Positions 36,340-46,074 are shown, counted from the stretch's first letter. The stretch is DNA of 64,000 bases from Shewanella sp. SR44-3 (GCF_014163735.1 NZ_JACJDV010000008.1:1-64000), one strand, 5' to 3'. The notes: generated by a model from the sequence alone, not told the origin. Made by a program: numbers and translations.

Positions 36340-38250
36340 GTGAATAAATTACTCGGCTTTAAAAATTCCTTGATAGTCTCGATGGGCGTACTTATTGCGC
36401 TGTGTTTGTTAATTTCTAATTGGATGTCTTTTATTCAGATCCGTGACAGCACGATAGAAAGTGTCAATGAGACATCAACTAAAGTGGTGCAGTATGAAGC
36501 GAGAAAAGTCGAGACTTGGTTCCACTCCAAAGCTAAGGTGGTGGAACAGCTGGCGAGTAATTATCAGGCTGGGGTTTATCGTGATAATTTTGCAAGTTAT
36601 GCTCGGCTAACAAAAGCCACCAGTGGCGTAACAGATATCTTTCTAGGCTTTGAGAATGGCAGTACTTACTCAACTGCAGTGGGTGCAGCTTGGGTTGATG
36701 GGGTTGCTAAGCAAGACATATACGACCCTAGGATAAGACCTTGGTATAAACAAGCTAGAGAGGTAAAGGTCGTTGATATTACTGATGTTTATGCGGATGC
36801 GACCACTGGGAATGACGTTATTTCTATTATGAAAGAGATGGGAGACGGCGTCGCTTTAGTGGATATAGAACTAACTATTCTGGCTGAAACCATTAAAAGC
36901 GTCACCTATTTAAACTCGGCGGCAGCGATTACCGATGGCAAAGGTAAAGTACTTGCGAGTAACACCCCAAGATTAAAAGTCGGAAGCCGACTTAGTGACT
37001 TAGGGCTTTCAAGTGTTGAGCAATCCATGTTGAGCCAAGATCAAATGATGCAAGAATATAGCATGGACTCTGGAGAGCAATTAGCCTTCTCCAAAGCTAT
37101 TCAGCTGGTCAATGGCAAAAAATGGTACTTACTTATTAGTGTAGATAAAAGCCTAGCTTATGCAGCTTTAAGTGAGGCTCTTAACAAGGCGCTAGTGTCT
37201 TCTGTGGTTATGATTGCTATTGCTGTCGCGTTACTGCTTACGCTATTACACATTCTATATCGTCCTATTTTATTGTTAAAAGAAGTGGTTACTGATTTAT
37301 CTAAAGGTAGTGGTGACTTGACTCGCCGGCTTCCTGTAAGCAGTCAGGATGACTTAGGTGAAATCTCTGAGGGGATCAATCAATTTATTTCCAAGCTCCA
37401 AGTGATGATGCGAGAAGTACTACAATCATCCGATCTTATCACCGCCAGTGTTGATAGGTTAAAAATTGAGACTGATTCGAATAGCCAAATTTTAGTCGCG
37501 CATACCACAGAGACTGAACAAATAGTTACTGCCATTGAAGAAATGAGTGCTACTGCTAATGATGTTGCCCGTAACGGTGCAGAAACTGCAGCCTTCACCC
37601 AAACGACTAATGAGCAAGCTATGGCGTCCAAGAGGGTGGTCGGTGAAGCGACTGAAACCGTAGCGCGCTTGGTGCGTGAAATGGATAACACGGCCAGTAA
37701 CATCACTGATATTGATAGAGACACCATAGATATTACCAATGTGCTTAAAGTGATTGGTGATATCGCTGAGCAAACTAACCTATTGGCATTGAATGCGGCA
37801 ATTGAAGCAGCAAGAGCGGGTGAACAGGGCCGAGGTTTTGCGGTGGTTGCCGATGAAGTAAGGGCGCTTGCTGCGCGTACTCAGACCAGTACCGCTGAAA
37901 TTGAGCGCACCTTGGCTAAGCTTCGCAAGGGCTCTACTGCGGCAATTGATGCCATGGAAGTGACTAAAGGTACTTGCCTAAAAACAGCTGAAGCGACTGA
38001 AATGGTGGCTTCTGATTTAGATGCCATTAGTATTTCTGTAAATCAGATTAATGATTTGAATACTCAGATAGCGACAGCTGCAGAGGAGCAAAGCTCTGTT
38101 TCAGGTGAAATCACTCGTAATATGGCCGCCATCAGTGAAATGGCAAATGAGCTCTCTATTAATGGTCAAACTAGCTTAAAACAGACCTTGAATCTTGATC
38201 ATGCCAATCAGCAACTGCGTGCAGTAGTGGGACGTTTCAAACTTGAATAA
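36340..38250 (+). CDS. Methyl-accepting chemotaxis protein with dCache sensor
   Basis: This 636-residue receptor has TM1 ([18 protein letters not shown]) and a periplasmic double-Cache domain of about 240 residues whose [20 protein letters not shown] is the dCache_1 signature. TM2 ([19 protein letters not shown]), HAMP and the signalling hairpin with [20 protein letters not shown] follow. dCache receptors of this type often sense amino acids or other small carboxylates. I set the start at GTG 36340 because AGGTGG lies 5 bases before it; the GTG three codons earlier has no site. Terminator at 38323. Confidence 0.92.
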   Translation: MNKLLGFKNSLIVSMGVLIALCLLISNWMSFIQIRDSTIESVNETSTKVVQYEARKVETWFHSKAKVVEQLASNYQAGVYRDNFASYARLTKATSGVTDIFLGFENGSTYSTAVGAAWVDGVAKQDIYDPRIRPWYKQAREVKVVDITDVYADATTGNDVISIMKEMGDGVALVDIELTILAETIKSVTYLNSAAAITDGKGKVLASNTPRLKVGSRLSDLGLSSVEQSMLSQDQMMQEYSMDSGEQLAFSKAIQLVNGKKWYLLISVDKSLAYAALSEALNKALVSSVVMIAIAVALLLTLLHILYRPILLLKEVVTDLSKGSGDLTRRLPVSSQDDLGEISEGINQFISKLQVMMREVLQSSDLITASVDRLKIETDSNSQILVAHTTETEQIVTAIEEMSATANDVARNGAETAAFTQTTNEQAMASKRVVGEATETVARLVREMDNTASNITDIDRDTIDITNVLKVIGDIAEQTNLLALNAAIEAARAGEQGRGFAVVADEVRALAARTQTSTAEIERTLAKLRKGSTAAIDAMEVTKGTCLKTAEATEMVASDLDAISISVNQINDLNTQIATAAEEQSSVSGEITRNMAAISEMANELSINGQTSLKQTLNLDHANQQLRAVVGRFKLE

Positions 38251-38322
38251 GATCTAATGCCATTGAGCCTGGATTTTTTCCTAGGTCAAAATGGCATTAT
38301 GATAACTGAAGCAGCATTTATT

Positions 38323-38366
38323 AAGGCTTATCTAAAGCGGAACATTAGCTTGGATAAGCCTTTTTA
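38323..38366 (+). terminator. Terminator after the dCache receptor gene
   Basis: AAGGCTTATC/GATAAGCCTT stem with a 20-base loop and a following T run. Confidence 0.75.
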
Positions 38367-38457
38367 TTTTGCTGAAAAATGACGGCAATAATGACACTTT
38401 ATTTTTGAACTTCAGCTTGATTTTAATTTAACCTTAAATAATAAAACTAACGGTAAC

Positions 38458-39282
38458 ATGATGACTCCAAGTAGTGATTTAGCTTTACGGCGCATAGCAG
38501 GGATACCCGGCCCCAGGTTAGCAGAAGCAGATAGGCCTGATAACTTCATTGATGCCTTTGCCTTGCAACAACAGATTTCACAACAAGTATGCCAGCAGGC
38601 GCTAACTGAGGTTATTGGTTGGAAGTGTTTACTTCCTGTAGTAGATAATGCACTCGGGGATACGAAATATGTGCTGGCCCCAATTTTTGCCGCAGAGACG
38701 ATAATTGAATCTAAAAGTAGTGCAGCTATCAGCGCTCAATGTCGGCTATTCCCATCAGCTAAAAATATGGCGCGAGTCGAGCCTGAACTTGCTTTTGAAT
38801 TCGGCACTGCATTACCCCCACAAGAGCAAGAATACACCAATGCACAGATAGATAACGCGATAGGAGGCGTGCGCCTGGCTTTAGAGCTTATTCAGAGTCG
38901 CTACAGTAAGCCTGCTGAAGTGAGTTACTTTGAAGCTCTAGCTGATGGTTTAGTGAATCAAGGTCTGTATCTTGGTCCTCATATCAACTATCCCCAAGAA
39001 GGGGGGCTAAGCTTGGTGGAAGCATTCGAACTGGAAGTGACTCAAGGTACAGGTACTATCGCTCAATCTCGTTGTTATTCGGCAAAGCATCCTAATAATA
39101 ATCCTAAAGCTGGGCTTTATTGGTTGGTAAACTTTTTATCACAACAAGGTATCGGTATTAGCGCTGGCCAGCAGGTGATCACAGGCTCGTATGCAGGAGT
39201 ATTAGATTTACCTTTAGATCAAGAAATTCATTTCCGCTATGGTGAGTTAGGCCAGTTTAAGCTGCAGTTTAAAGCGAAATAG
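38458..39282 (+). CDS. 2-keto-4-pentenoate hydratase-like protein (FAH fold)
   Basis: This 274-residue protein resembles the MhpD/TesE/HpcG group of hydratases. VEPELAFEFGTALP carries the metal-binding E-x-E pattern, and YFEALADGLVNQGLYLGPHI and VLDLPLDQEIHFRYGELGQF occupy the usual C-terminal positions. Such enzymes add water to 2-hydroxypentadienoate-type compounds in aromatic degradation, but no meta-cleavage genes are near, so the true substrate is open. It stands alone, with a possible ATG at 38461 one codon later. Confidence 0.75.
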   Translation: MMTPSSDLALRRIAGIPGPRLAEADRPDNFIDAFALQQQISQQVCQQALTEVIGWKCLLPVVDNALGDTKYVLAPIFAAETIIESKSSAAISAQCRLFPSAKNMARVEPELAFEFGTALPPQEQEYTNAQIDNAIGGVRLALELIQSRYSKPAEVSYFEALADGLVNQGLYLGPHINYPQEGGLSLVEAFELEVTQGTGTIAQSRCYSAKHPNNNPKAGLYWLVNFLSQQGIGISAGQQVITGSYAGVLDLPLDQEIHFRYGELGQFKLQFKAK

Positions 39283-39471
39283 CCTTTGTTAAACATTAGC
39301 AATAACCGCCGTCTTGCCACAACAGATTGATTATAAGTTACTTTTTTAGTCACCTATTTTCTTTCTCGTTAAATGAGCCGTTAAATTGCACTAATAATGA
39401 ATATCATCTATTTTGGAGGTAGACATTTTTTATTCAAAAATATCGTAATTACCGTTACTTAGGGGAGATTT

Positions 39472-40164
39472 ATGCAACAGGTTTTTGCAGTAGAAATTCA
39501 AAACTTCAAAAAAGTCTCAAAACTGCCTAATGCATGGAGTAACGAGGATTATCATGCCTTGATGGCGCTAATGGAGCTTGATGAAGGCCTTGAGGGAATG
39601 GATGCCACAGAGCTCAGGGAGATGTGCATGATGTCTCTAAGTGATTTAGAGCCTGCAGCAGCGGCTAAAGTTGTGTTGACTCATCAATTTTCAGAGGAAC
39701 TTGCTGAAGGTAAAATTGACCAGCTCAGCTATGATTTAGCAGGTGATAGAATGTGGGAAGAATATTCTGATTGCCAATTACATCACAAACTATTTAGCTG
39801 TTACGCTTTACTAAGGGAAGCCTTTAATGGCATTTTTGCCGAGCCTACAGGAGTGATATTTAGTGTTAAAATTACTGCAGATGCTGACGCACTGACTGTT
39901 TTTGACGAGCCGCCTCATGCTGCAATGGTGCGTTTATTGGCTGTGGGCTTAAGCCCTGATGCCTTAATGCACAGATTATATGAAGACCAACTAAGTGGTG
40001 AAATTTTCGAAGAGGCAACTGGTATTTTGTGGCAATGTGAGCAAGTGAGTGCAACTGAACGAAGCCGAGAGTTTAGTTTAATTAGTTCAGCCTTCTGGTT
40101 TGCAGCCCTTGAGGGTATAGATGATTTTTCTGGGCAGACTCACAAAGATGCACAGCCAGATTAG
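39472..40164 (+). CDS. Hypothetical cytoplasmic protein
   Basis: I do not recognise this 230-residue acidic protein. It has no signal peptide or membrane helix. It starts MQQVFAVEIQNFKKVSKLPN, has helical central segments (EEYSDCQLHHKLFSCYALLR) and ends FWFAALEGIDDFSGQ. GGGGAG stands 5 bases before the ATG and a good terminator follows, so it is a real single-gene unit. Orthologues probably exist in related species, but I cannot name a family. Confidence 0.65.
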   Translation: MQQVFAVEIQNFKKVSKLPNAWSNEDYHALMALMELDEGLEGMDATELREMCMMSLSDLEPAAAAKVVLTHQFSEELAEGKIDQLSYDLAGDRMWEEYSDCQLHHKLFSCYALLREAFNGIFAEPTGVIFSVKITADADALTVFDEPPHAAMVRLLAVGLSPDALMHRLYEDQLSGEIFEEATGILWQCEQVSATERSREFSLISSAFWFAALEGIDDFSGQTHKDAQPD

Positions 40165-40178
40165 GTAATCATATAATG

Positions 40179-40209
40179 AAAAGGCCAATACTTAAGTATC
40201 GGCCTTTTT
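40179..40209. terminator. Terminator between convergent genes
   Basis: AAAAGGCC/GGCCTTTT outer stem around ATACTTAAGTAT, which is itself a palindrome; serves the hypothetical gene and probably the protease operon too. Confidence 0.8.
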
Positions 40210-40258
40210 GTTGATGAGCTAATTAATAACCAGTCATATTATAAAAACTAAGTGTTAC

Positions 40259-40723
40259 TTAGTGGATCTCATGCTTATTTACAGCGCGATCTAATTTAGC
40301 GCGTATAACACTATCGCTGGCTTTCACTGATTCTAATAGGCTTAGTAATTCAGCATTTTCTGGAGCAGCCAAAATGACTAAGTTACTATCATTTTGCCAC
40401 TCAAGTGTAAGACCTTTAGATTTTGCGAATGTTGCAGCATCGACATCAGCTTTAAGTTTTACGACTAATTGACCTGTTAAAGTGCCAAATGGTATACCAC
40501 TCTCAGTTACTATCAGCTGATCTTTACTTAGAGCTTGGGCTTTTTGAACGCCTGTTTTGGTCTTGATGTAATGTGAGCTTAAACCTAAAAATTCCGCTCT
40601 TGATACACTTGTCTTAGTCGGTGCGTTGGCGCCATCTTCAGTCAGAACAATCTTATCGTGAGCTAGGGCTTGTGAAGACAAAGCGACCATTGCAGTAAGC
40701 AATGTTAATTTTACTAATTTCAT
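40259..40723 (-). CDS. Probable external chaperone of the S8 protease (Aeromonas ORF2-like)
   Basis: A 154-residue exported protein with a clear signal peptide (cleavage after ALA, residue 21) begins HDKIVLTEDGANAPTKTSVS. It lies 21 bases after the S8 protease gene, with AAGGAG before its ATG. Aeromonas sobria serine protease has a similar companion, ORF2 (about 150 residues), coded just downstream, which folds the protease and keeps it inactive. Size, order and export match, and the C-terminal GQLVVKLKADVDAATFAKSK region looks like an I9 propeptide. I infer the same role; the sequence match is from memory. Confidence 0.65.
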   Translation of the reverse strand: MKLVKLTLLTAMVALSSQALAHDKIVLTEDGANAPTKTSVSRAEFLGLSSHYIKTKTGVQKAQALSKDQLIVTESGIPFGTLTGQLVVKLKADVDAATFAKSKGLTLEWQNDSNLVILAAPENAELLSLLESVKASDSVIRAKLDRAVNKHEIH

Positions 40724-40744
40724 ATCTATACTCCTTAAATCAGA

Positions 40745-42850
40745 TTAACTAGCTTTATGGCCGTGGAAACGGATAGACCAGCCTTTAAGTTCACCGTTGG
40801 CTTCATTTGGAATGGTAATTGCGCCCGCTACATCATACTTGTAGAAGCTATAATCACCGCTATTAACGTCGATAACTTTAAGCGTCCATTCACCTTTAGT
40901 TGATTCACCATAGAATGCGTTTGACAGCATAGGTGTTTCATCATAACCAGTGACTAAATCATTTGGATCTGTAGCATCCATCACGCCTTGATACACCATA
41001 CCGTTATATGGAGTCATGATAACGCTTTTAGTACCAGCTGGAGAGATAAGTTCAACTGCAAGGTCAGGTAGACGTAAGTGATTGGCTGTAAGTTCTATCT
41101 GAACGGCTTCAACAATAAGATCTTCTTCGATAGCAAGTTTGTCACTAGCACCTTTTAGATCTTGATCTGGAATTGCTGTTGTTAAATCAGCAGACTTTAC
41201 CCAATCCGTTACAACATATTCACCTAGAACAGTTTTATATTCTTGAGCTGCTTTTACTGCTGCGCTTACATCTACACGGCCAAAGCCGTATAGATTATGA
41301 AAGTTAAGACCTGCAGCGTTTGTTTCCCAGCCTGCGATAGCTGTGTATTCTAGTGCATCTTCAGCGGTACCTAACTTAACTGTTTTTGCTTTGATTTCAG
41401 CATCCACTTTAGTGGCTGTTGTCGCTAAAACATGGCGAACATCACGCCAAGTCAGTGCTGGATTTGCACTCATTATCATAGCTACAGCACCAGAAGTATT
41501 GGGCGCTGCTGAAGAGGTGCCATTCATAGTTGACGTATAGTTACAATCTAAGTTTAATGGATGTAAACCACCATGGAATGGAGTACCTGGACGATCTTCA
41601 GTTTTGGCATTACCGTTAACGCAACCTTCTCTATCGGTAGTAACGATAGCTGGGTTGTCTTCACCATATTCGCCACCTGGTGCAGTAACAAATATGTTAG
41701 CCCCTACAGAGGAATAGCTAGATAACTCACCTTTAGCATTGACGGCACTTACAACCAAGTTGTAAACGTTAGCGTTATCGGTTGACATGTTCGAGTTATG
41801 AAAAGGCAAACCATTGTTTGCTGGTATACCGGCTGTGCGAGCAGAGAAGTAATCGCCTGGTAGCCAGAATGTGCCAGCAGAACGGAAATATTTATAACCA
41901 TTACCTGCAGATTTTACAAAAATAGCCCCTTTACCGTCAGAACTAGTAGTCGCGACGTCGGCATAGATTTCAAGCTCGTCTTTATCAAAGCCATGTGGGT
42001 ATGGCACACTATAGCCATAGCTTTGGTTAAATACGCGGGCATAATCACTCAGTGAATTACCACCATGGGACTTCACGAAGTTCTCAAAGGTTTGCACACT
42101 TGTAACTTTACCGGTTGGGTCGCTATCTAGGAAGTTAAAGCCTATTAACTTAGCTTTTGGTGCAACACCACGGCCGCCAATATCATTCCAACCTTCAGAT
42201 GCTATGATGCCGCCAACTGCAGTACCATGACTAGCTTCCCCACTAAAAGGTGTTGGATCAATGGTGCCTGTAATCAGGTTGTATGAACCACCAGATACTA
42301 CATTGTTTTTAAGATCTGGATGGGCGATTTCTAAACCATCATCAACTACAGCTACAGTAACCCCTTCACCGAATACTTTTGCTGCTATTGCCCCTGCAAC
42401 ATTCATGTCTTCGCCAGCTTTTCCGCGGTTAATGGCAAATGAGCTTTGACCTGAGTTATTTAAGTGCCATTGATGAACATATAAAGGATCGCCGCCTTTA
42501 ATATCAATAGTTAAAGTTGAAGTCGAATCAGCTTTACCATCAGTTACTTTAAATTGAACAACTTCTTTACCTTCAGTTGCGTCAGTTAAATAAGTGAATT
42601 TACCGCTAGCAGCGTCAACTAAGGTTAATGTACCTAATTTGATATCACTTGCGTTTACAATTGAAAATAAGACTTTATCTTCAGCATCTTTACCATCTAA
42701 TTGGCCTGATAACATGATTGATTGAGTCGTATTGAAAGTAACATCAGCACTCACTGGAGGTGTATTCACTTTTTCAGGCGCTATACTATCACTACCACAG
42801 CCTGCCAACATGGCGGCTGTAATACTTATTGCAACAAGAGATTTACGCAT
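40745..42850 (-). CDS. Kexin-like S8 serine protease lipoprotein with P domain
   Basis: This 701-residue subtilase has a lipobox MLAGCGS with Cys18 and a small beta domain (about 35-118). The catalytic triad is Asp170 (AVVDDGLEIAHPDL), His208 (GEASHGTAVGG) and Ser446 (TMNGTSSAAPNTSG). A proprotein-convertase P domain occupies about 550-685. This kexin-like plan resembles Aeromonas ASP. There is no classic I9 propeptide, which fits folding help from the separate chaperone-like gene downstream. The lipid anchor, unlike the secreted ASP, suggests that it stays on the cell envelope or in vesicles. Confidence 0.88.
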   Translation of the reverse strand: MRKSLVAISITAAMLAGCGSDSIAPEKVNTPPVSADVTFNTTQSIMLSGQLDGKDAEDKVLFSIVNASDIKLGTLTLVDAASGKFTYLTDATEGKEVVQFKVTDGKADSTSTLTIDIKGGDPLYVHQWHLNNSGQSSFAINRGKAGEDMNVAGAIAAKVFGEGVTVAVVDDGLEIAHPDLKNNVVSGGSYNLITGTIDPTPFSGEASHGTAVGGIIASEGWNDIGGRGVAPKAKLIGFNFLDSDPTGKVTSVQTFENFVKSHGGNSLSDYARVFNQSYGYSVPYPHGFDKDELEIYADVATTSSDGKGAIFVKSAGNGYKYFRSAGTFWLPGDYFSARTAGIPANNGLPFHNSNMSTDNANVYNLVVSAVNAKGELSSYSSVGANIFVTAPGGEYGEDNPAIVTTDREGCVNGNAKTEDRPGTPFHGGLHPLNLDCNYTSTMNGTSSAAPNTSGAVAMIMSANPALTWRDVRHVLATTATKVDAEIKAKTVKLGTAEDALEYTAIAGWETNAAGLNFHNLYGFGRVDVSAAVKAAQEYKTVLGEYVVTDWVKSADLTTAIPDQDLKGASDKLAIEEDLIVEAVQIELTANHLRLPDLAVELISPAGTKSVIMTPYNGMVYQGVMDATDPNDLVTGYDETPMLSNAFYGESTKGEWTLKVIDVNSGDYSFYKYDVAGAITIPNEANGELKGWSIRFHGHKAS

Positions 42851-43500
42851 TTAACATTCCTTTATTGTTATACAAACAAGCATAAATCAACCACTAAACA
42901 ACAGTTATGCTTAATAACATGTCTACGCTTTGTATATAAAAATCTAAATAAATTATTTGATATGTGCAACATACCGAGCGTGTTTTTATCACAAAATTAA
43001 CAAAAGTGAAATAAATAGCTTCGTTATTCATATTGTTTGTCGTAAATTTAAGCAAATTTAAATTTCAGTTAGCCTTAGTAATCAGGATTACTCTGGTATA
43101 AGTTGAATCGAGTTAGCAATTCATGGAAATTAAGGAAAGTGTTCCTCATTCTCTGTCAAATGAAGCTCACAGTGTAGAGAATGAATTTGGCCATTAGGTT
43201 AGAAGTCTTGCCATATATAAAGTAATCCGTTAAACGCTAATCAAGCAAAGACACTGACTCATTTCTGCCCAAAAAATAAGTTGGGGCTGAGTCTCGTGAG
43301 GACTGCCAGATTACTTAAAATAGGCTGTAATCTTTCAGGCTAACAGATACGCAAATGCTGAAAAGGCGAACCATGGTGATTTGCGAGCCGACCGTCCGAC
43401 CCATGGATGGGGCGGACGAGCATCCAATGACGGACTTGCTGGCTGTCTGTGAGTGCCATGGTTCGACTATTCTATGGCGCTAAGTTTGTTAGCCTTGTTG
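42851..43500. other. Intergenic region with promoter space and one dispersed repeat
   Basis: About 650 bases, very AT-rich at 42860-43060, where the protease promoter should lie. A dispersed repeat copy occupies 43367-43465. No protein gene is evident. Confidence 0.5.
43367..43465. repeat. Dispersed palindromic repeat, short form (copy 4)
   Basis: Bounded by a perfect 10-base inverted repeat, CGAACCATGG (43367-43376) and CCATGGTTCG (43456-43465). Inside, CGTCCG (43393-43398) pairs with CGGACG (43413-43418). It shares TTGCGAG-CGACCGTCC at its left and GAGCATCCAA-GA-GGACTTGCTG at its right with the copies at 1327-1900 but lacks their middle 60-odd bases. Confidence 0.75.
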
Positions 43501-44055
43501 CTAATAAATCAGTGTTGCAACCCCAAGCAGGGTAAATAGTAGGGCGCAGCCTCTGTGGATGAGGGTTAGCGGCAGCTTTTCTGCGCTGAAATGTCCGGCG
43601 ATCACCACGGGCACATTGGCGATTAACATGCCTAACGTTGTGCCTAGCACTACCCAAGTCAGTGACTCATAACGGGCGGACAAAATCACTGTGGCGATTT
43701 GGGTTTTATCGCCCATTTCGGCCATGAAAAACAACACAAACGTCGCGGCAAAAGCGCCGAGGCGGTAAAAACCTTCATTGCTGTCATCCATTTTGTCCGG
43801 CACCAGTACCCATACAGCCATGGCAAAGAATGAGGCGGCAATTAAGTAGCTGCCAATTTGTGGGTTAAGCCAAGTGATTAACCATTGCCCAAGCCAAGCA
43901 GCGGCAAAATGATTTAATAAGGTGGCCAGCAAAATGCCTGTGATAATCGCGGTTTTGTTTTTGAATCTAGCGGCAAGAAGTAAAGCCAGTAGCTGAGTTT
44001 TATCGCCAATTTCAGCGACGGCAACGGCAAACGTTGATGTGATAAAAGCGTCCAA
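43501..44055 (-). CDS. UPF0016/GDT1-family Mn2+ exporter (MneA-like)
   Basis: This 184-residue membrane protein has six predicted helices in two repeats, each carrying the family motif ExGDKT: AEIGDKTQLLALLLA and AEMGDKTQIATVILS. It is the size of the two-repeat bacterial GDT1 group, which includes MneA of Vibrio cholerae. The start is TTG 44055, as MDAFITSTFAVAVAEIG is the family start and no ATG is near. A yybP-ykoY-type Mn2+ riboswitch lies directly upstream, which strongly supports a manganese-export role. Confidence 0.88.
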   Translation of the reverse strand: MDAFITSTFAVAVAEIGDKTQLLALLLAARFKNKTAIITGILLATLLNHFAAAWLGQWLITWLNPQIGSYLIAASFFAMAVWVLVPDKMDDSNEGFYRLGAFAATFVLFFMAEMGDKTQIATVILSARYESLTWVVLGTTLGMLIANVPVVIAGHFSAEKLPLTLIHRGCALLFTLLGVATLIY

Positions 44056-44097
44056 ATCGGTATCTCAGGGGTAAATAACAGCTAAGCACAAGCAGCC

Positions 44098-44262
44098 GCA
44101 TACCCCATGATGCAGTCGCCGTGCTTAGGTCTTGCTGGGCGGTTTACTATGATGGATATGCATCTTAACCGCTGTGATTACCATGGCATGTTGCCAAGTA
44201 TGTTGATACTCACCCCAAGGTCATCGAAACGTTAACCTTGGTTAGCTACTCCCCTAAATACG
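44098..44262 (-). promoter_or_regulatory. yybP-ykoY manganese riboswitch
   Basis: On the minus strand the leader contains GGGGAGTAGC (complement of 44245-44254), AGTATCAACATACT (44197-44210) and GCAAGACC (44128-44135). These are the conserved box elements of the yybP-ykoY class as seen in E. coli mntP and alx. A GC-rich stem region lies between the aptamer and the TTG start and may be the translation-control platform. It should turn on the downstream exporter when Mn2+ is high. Confidence 0.85.
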
Positions 44263-44409
44263 AGACCGGCATTATATCTGCAAATCAGCTAAGTTCAAGC
44301 TTACTCTTTTAGCGAGAGAGGCTTGCTTGAGCCTGTGTGCATCTGCTAATGTCGAAATACTAATAAAAACACAGATATTACTTAAAAGAATAACAATAGG
44401 ATATAACGA

Positions 44410-45609
44410 GTGAATTTAAAGATTTTAGGTTCCATTGCCATAGTTGCAGGAACAGCCATCGGGGCCGGAATGCTTGCTTTGCCATTGGCGACAGCGGCTT
44501 TAGGTGTCATTCCTACCGTGTTGCTCTTGTTGGTTATTTGGGGCGTGTCAGCTTATACCTCATTGTTAATGTTAGAAATTAACTTAAAGTCAGGTGTTGG
44601 CGATAACGTGCATGTTATTACAGGAAAAACCTTAGGTAAGACAGGTCAGCTTATTCAAGGGGCGTCTTTTCTGAGTTTGCTATTTGCGTTAACGGCCGCT
44701 TATCTCACAGGTGGCTCTTCTCTGTTAGTACTAAAGGCACAGGCTTTTTTTGATGTTGTGCTAGATAAACAATTGGCTGTGTTACTTTTTACTGTGTTTT
44801 TAGGTGGTTTTGCGGCTTTTGGTGTAGCTTGGATTGATAAAGCCTCAAGATTACTGTTTTCTTTGATGGTGGCATTACTGATTTTGGTGGTGATGTTTTT
44901 ATTGCCTGATGTTGAAATGGGTACCTTAGTCAGTGGTGGCGCTAGCTTAATGAGCACGGGTGCTGGCATGGATGTGTGGATGGCTGCTATCCCTGTAGTA
45001 TTTACATCGTTTGGTTTTCACGTGTGTATTGCCACATTAGTGGGTTACCTTGAGGGTGAAGCGAAAACGTTACGTAAAGTGCTATTGATTGGTTCAACCT
45101 TGCCGCTTGTGTGCTACTTTTTATGGCTGACGGTGACCTTGGGCACTTTAGGCGGTGAGACCATCAATGGCTTTAATGGCTCCTTAGGGGCACTAGTGAG
45201 TGCGCTGCAAGCGGTTGCTGAATCTGAACTTGTCAGTAAGTGTATTGGCTTATTTGCCGATCTGGCGCTGATCACCTCCTTCTTGGGCGTCACCATGAGT
45301 TTATTTGATTTTGTTGCTGAGTTAACCAGAGCGAAATCAAACGTGTTGGGTCGTTTACAGACCTGGTTAATCACCTTTGTACCGCCGCTGTTATGCGCGT
45401 TATATTACCCAGACGGCTTTGTTAAAGTACTAGGCTTTGCGGCTATACCCTTGGTATTTATGATTATATTCTTGCCAATTGCCATGGCATTAGGCCAGCG
45501 TAAGCAGCAGCAGGGCGGTTATGAAGTCTCTGGTGGCACCTTTGCGCTAATGTTAACTGGGTTGGTGGGCTTGATGATAGTACTCGCTCAACTCTGGGTA
45601 GCGATGTAA
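44410..45609 (+). CDS. tyrP: TyrP-like aromatic amino acid permease
   Basis: This 399-residue transporter of the HAAAP family has 11 predicted helices. GSIAIVAGTAIGAGMLALPL at the start, AIPVVFTSFGFHVCIATLVG in the middle and FADLALITSFLGVTMSLFDF are close to E. coli TyrP. It imports tyrosine, with tryptophan (Mtr) or phenylalanine possible. The start is GTG 44410, with AGGAT upstream. It is divergent from the riboswitch leader and has its own terminator. A TyrR box was not evident to me. Confidence 0.88.
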   Translation: MNLKILGSIAIVAGTAIGAGMLALPLATAALGVIPTVLLLLVIWGVSAYTSLLMLEINLKSGVGDNVHVITGKTLGKTGQLIQGASFLSLLFALTAAYLTGGSSLLVLKAQAFFDVVLDKQLAVLLFTVFLGGFAAFGVAWIDKASRLLFSLMVALLILVVMFLLPDVEMGTLVSGGASLMSTGAGMDVWMAAIPVVFTSFGFHVCIATLVGYLEGEAKTLRKVLLIGSTLPLVCYFLWLTVTLGTLGGETINGFNGSLGALVSALQAVAESELVSKCIGLFADLALITSFLGVTMSLFDFVAELTRAKSNVLGRLQTWLITFVPPLLCALYYPDGFVKVLGFAAIPLVFMIIFLPIAMALGQRKQQQGGYEVSGGTFALMLTGLVGLMIVLAQLWVAM

Positions 45610-45681
45610 TTTTCGGCTGCAAACGTTGTAACTTTGTAAGCGAGTTTTACAAAGTCTATTATTACGCTAAAACAATATGAT

Positions 45682-45724
45682 AAAGTCAGCGTCTATGCGT
45701 CTTGCATAACGCTGACTTTTTTAT
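45682..45724 (+). terminator. Terminator after tyrP
   Basis: AAAGTCAGCGT (45682-45692) pairs with ACGCTGACTTT (45709-45719), followed by T residues. Confidence 0.85.
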
Positions 45725-45738
45725 TTGTCCTGAATCTA

Positions 45739-46002
45739 ATACCAATCGTATTAATTATCTGGTCATTCAGCGGGAATTCAAAGGAGATTAATCAAGGCTG
45801 AGGCTTGAAGGCATAGTGGTGCTATGTCAAAAGTCTTCAACGCAGAGGAGTCTCCCTTGAAACCCGCCCCTTGGGAGCGTCTCAAGCGTTCCTCTTCATC
45901 GTTGCATTAATTTGAAAGGGAATAACCCTTACTGCATTAATGCGCCTTGAATTGAAAAGCTTGAGGCGCTCTGATAGATCACATAATTAATGTGATTGGT
46001 AT
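45739..46002 (-). mobile_element. MITE-like element B, inverted relative to element A
   Basis: A 264-base non-coding element. Its left end ATACCAATCGTATTAATTAT mirrors its right end ATAATTAATGTGATTGGTAT. The core CATAGTGGTGCTATG (45812-45826) is the exact reverse complement of the element A core and lies 176 bases from its right end, as A's core lies 177 bases from its left end. TTGAAG/CTTCAA brackets the core. It stands between the tyrP terminator and the S46 peptidase start, 73 bases before that gene, so it could supply or affect its promoter. Confidence 0.75.
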
Positions 46003-46074
46003 AAGTTAACACTGAGCTTATATCGCCCTTTGGGACTGGTTTTATCTCTATTCCCCAACAAATGGAATTCAACA

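Noticed and set aside
42722..43000. Open frame on the plus strand overlapping the protease gene start
   Set aside because: No ribosome site, composition follows the AT-rich promoter region, and it is antisense to a clear signal peptide.
43254..43302. GACTCA ... TGAGTC inverted repeat in the gap after the protease promoter
   Set aside because: Stem is interrupted by bulges and has no T run, so neither terminator nor operator is supported.
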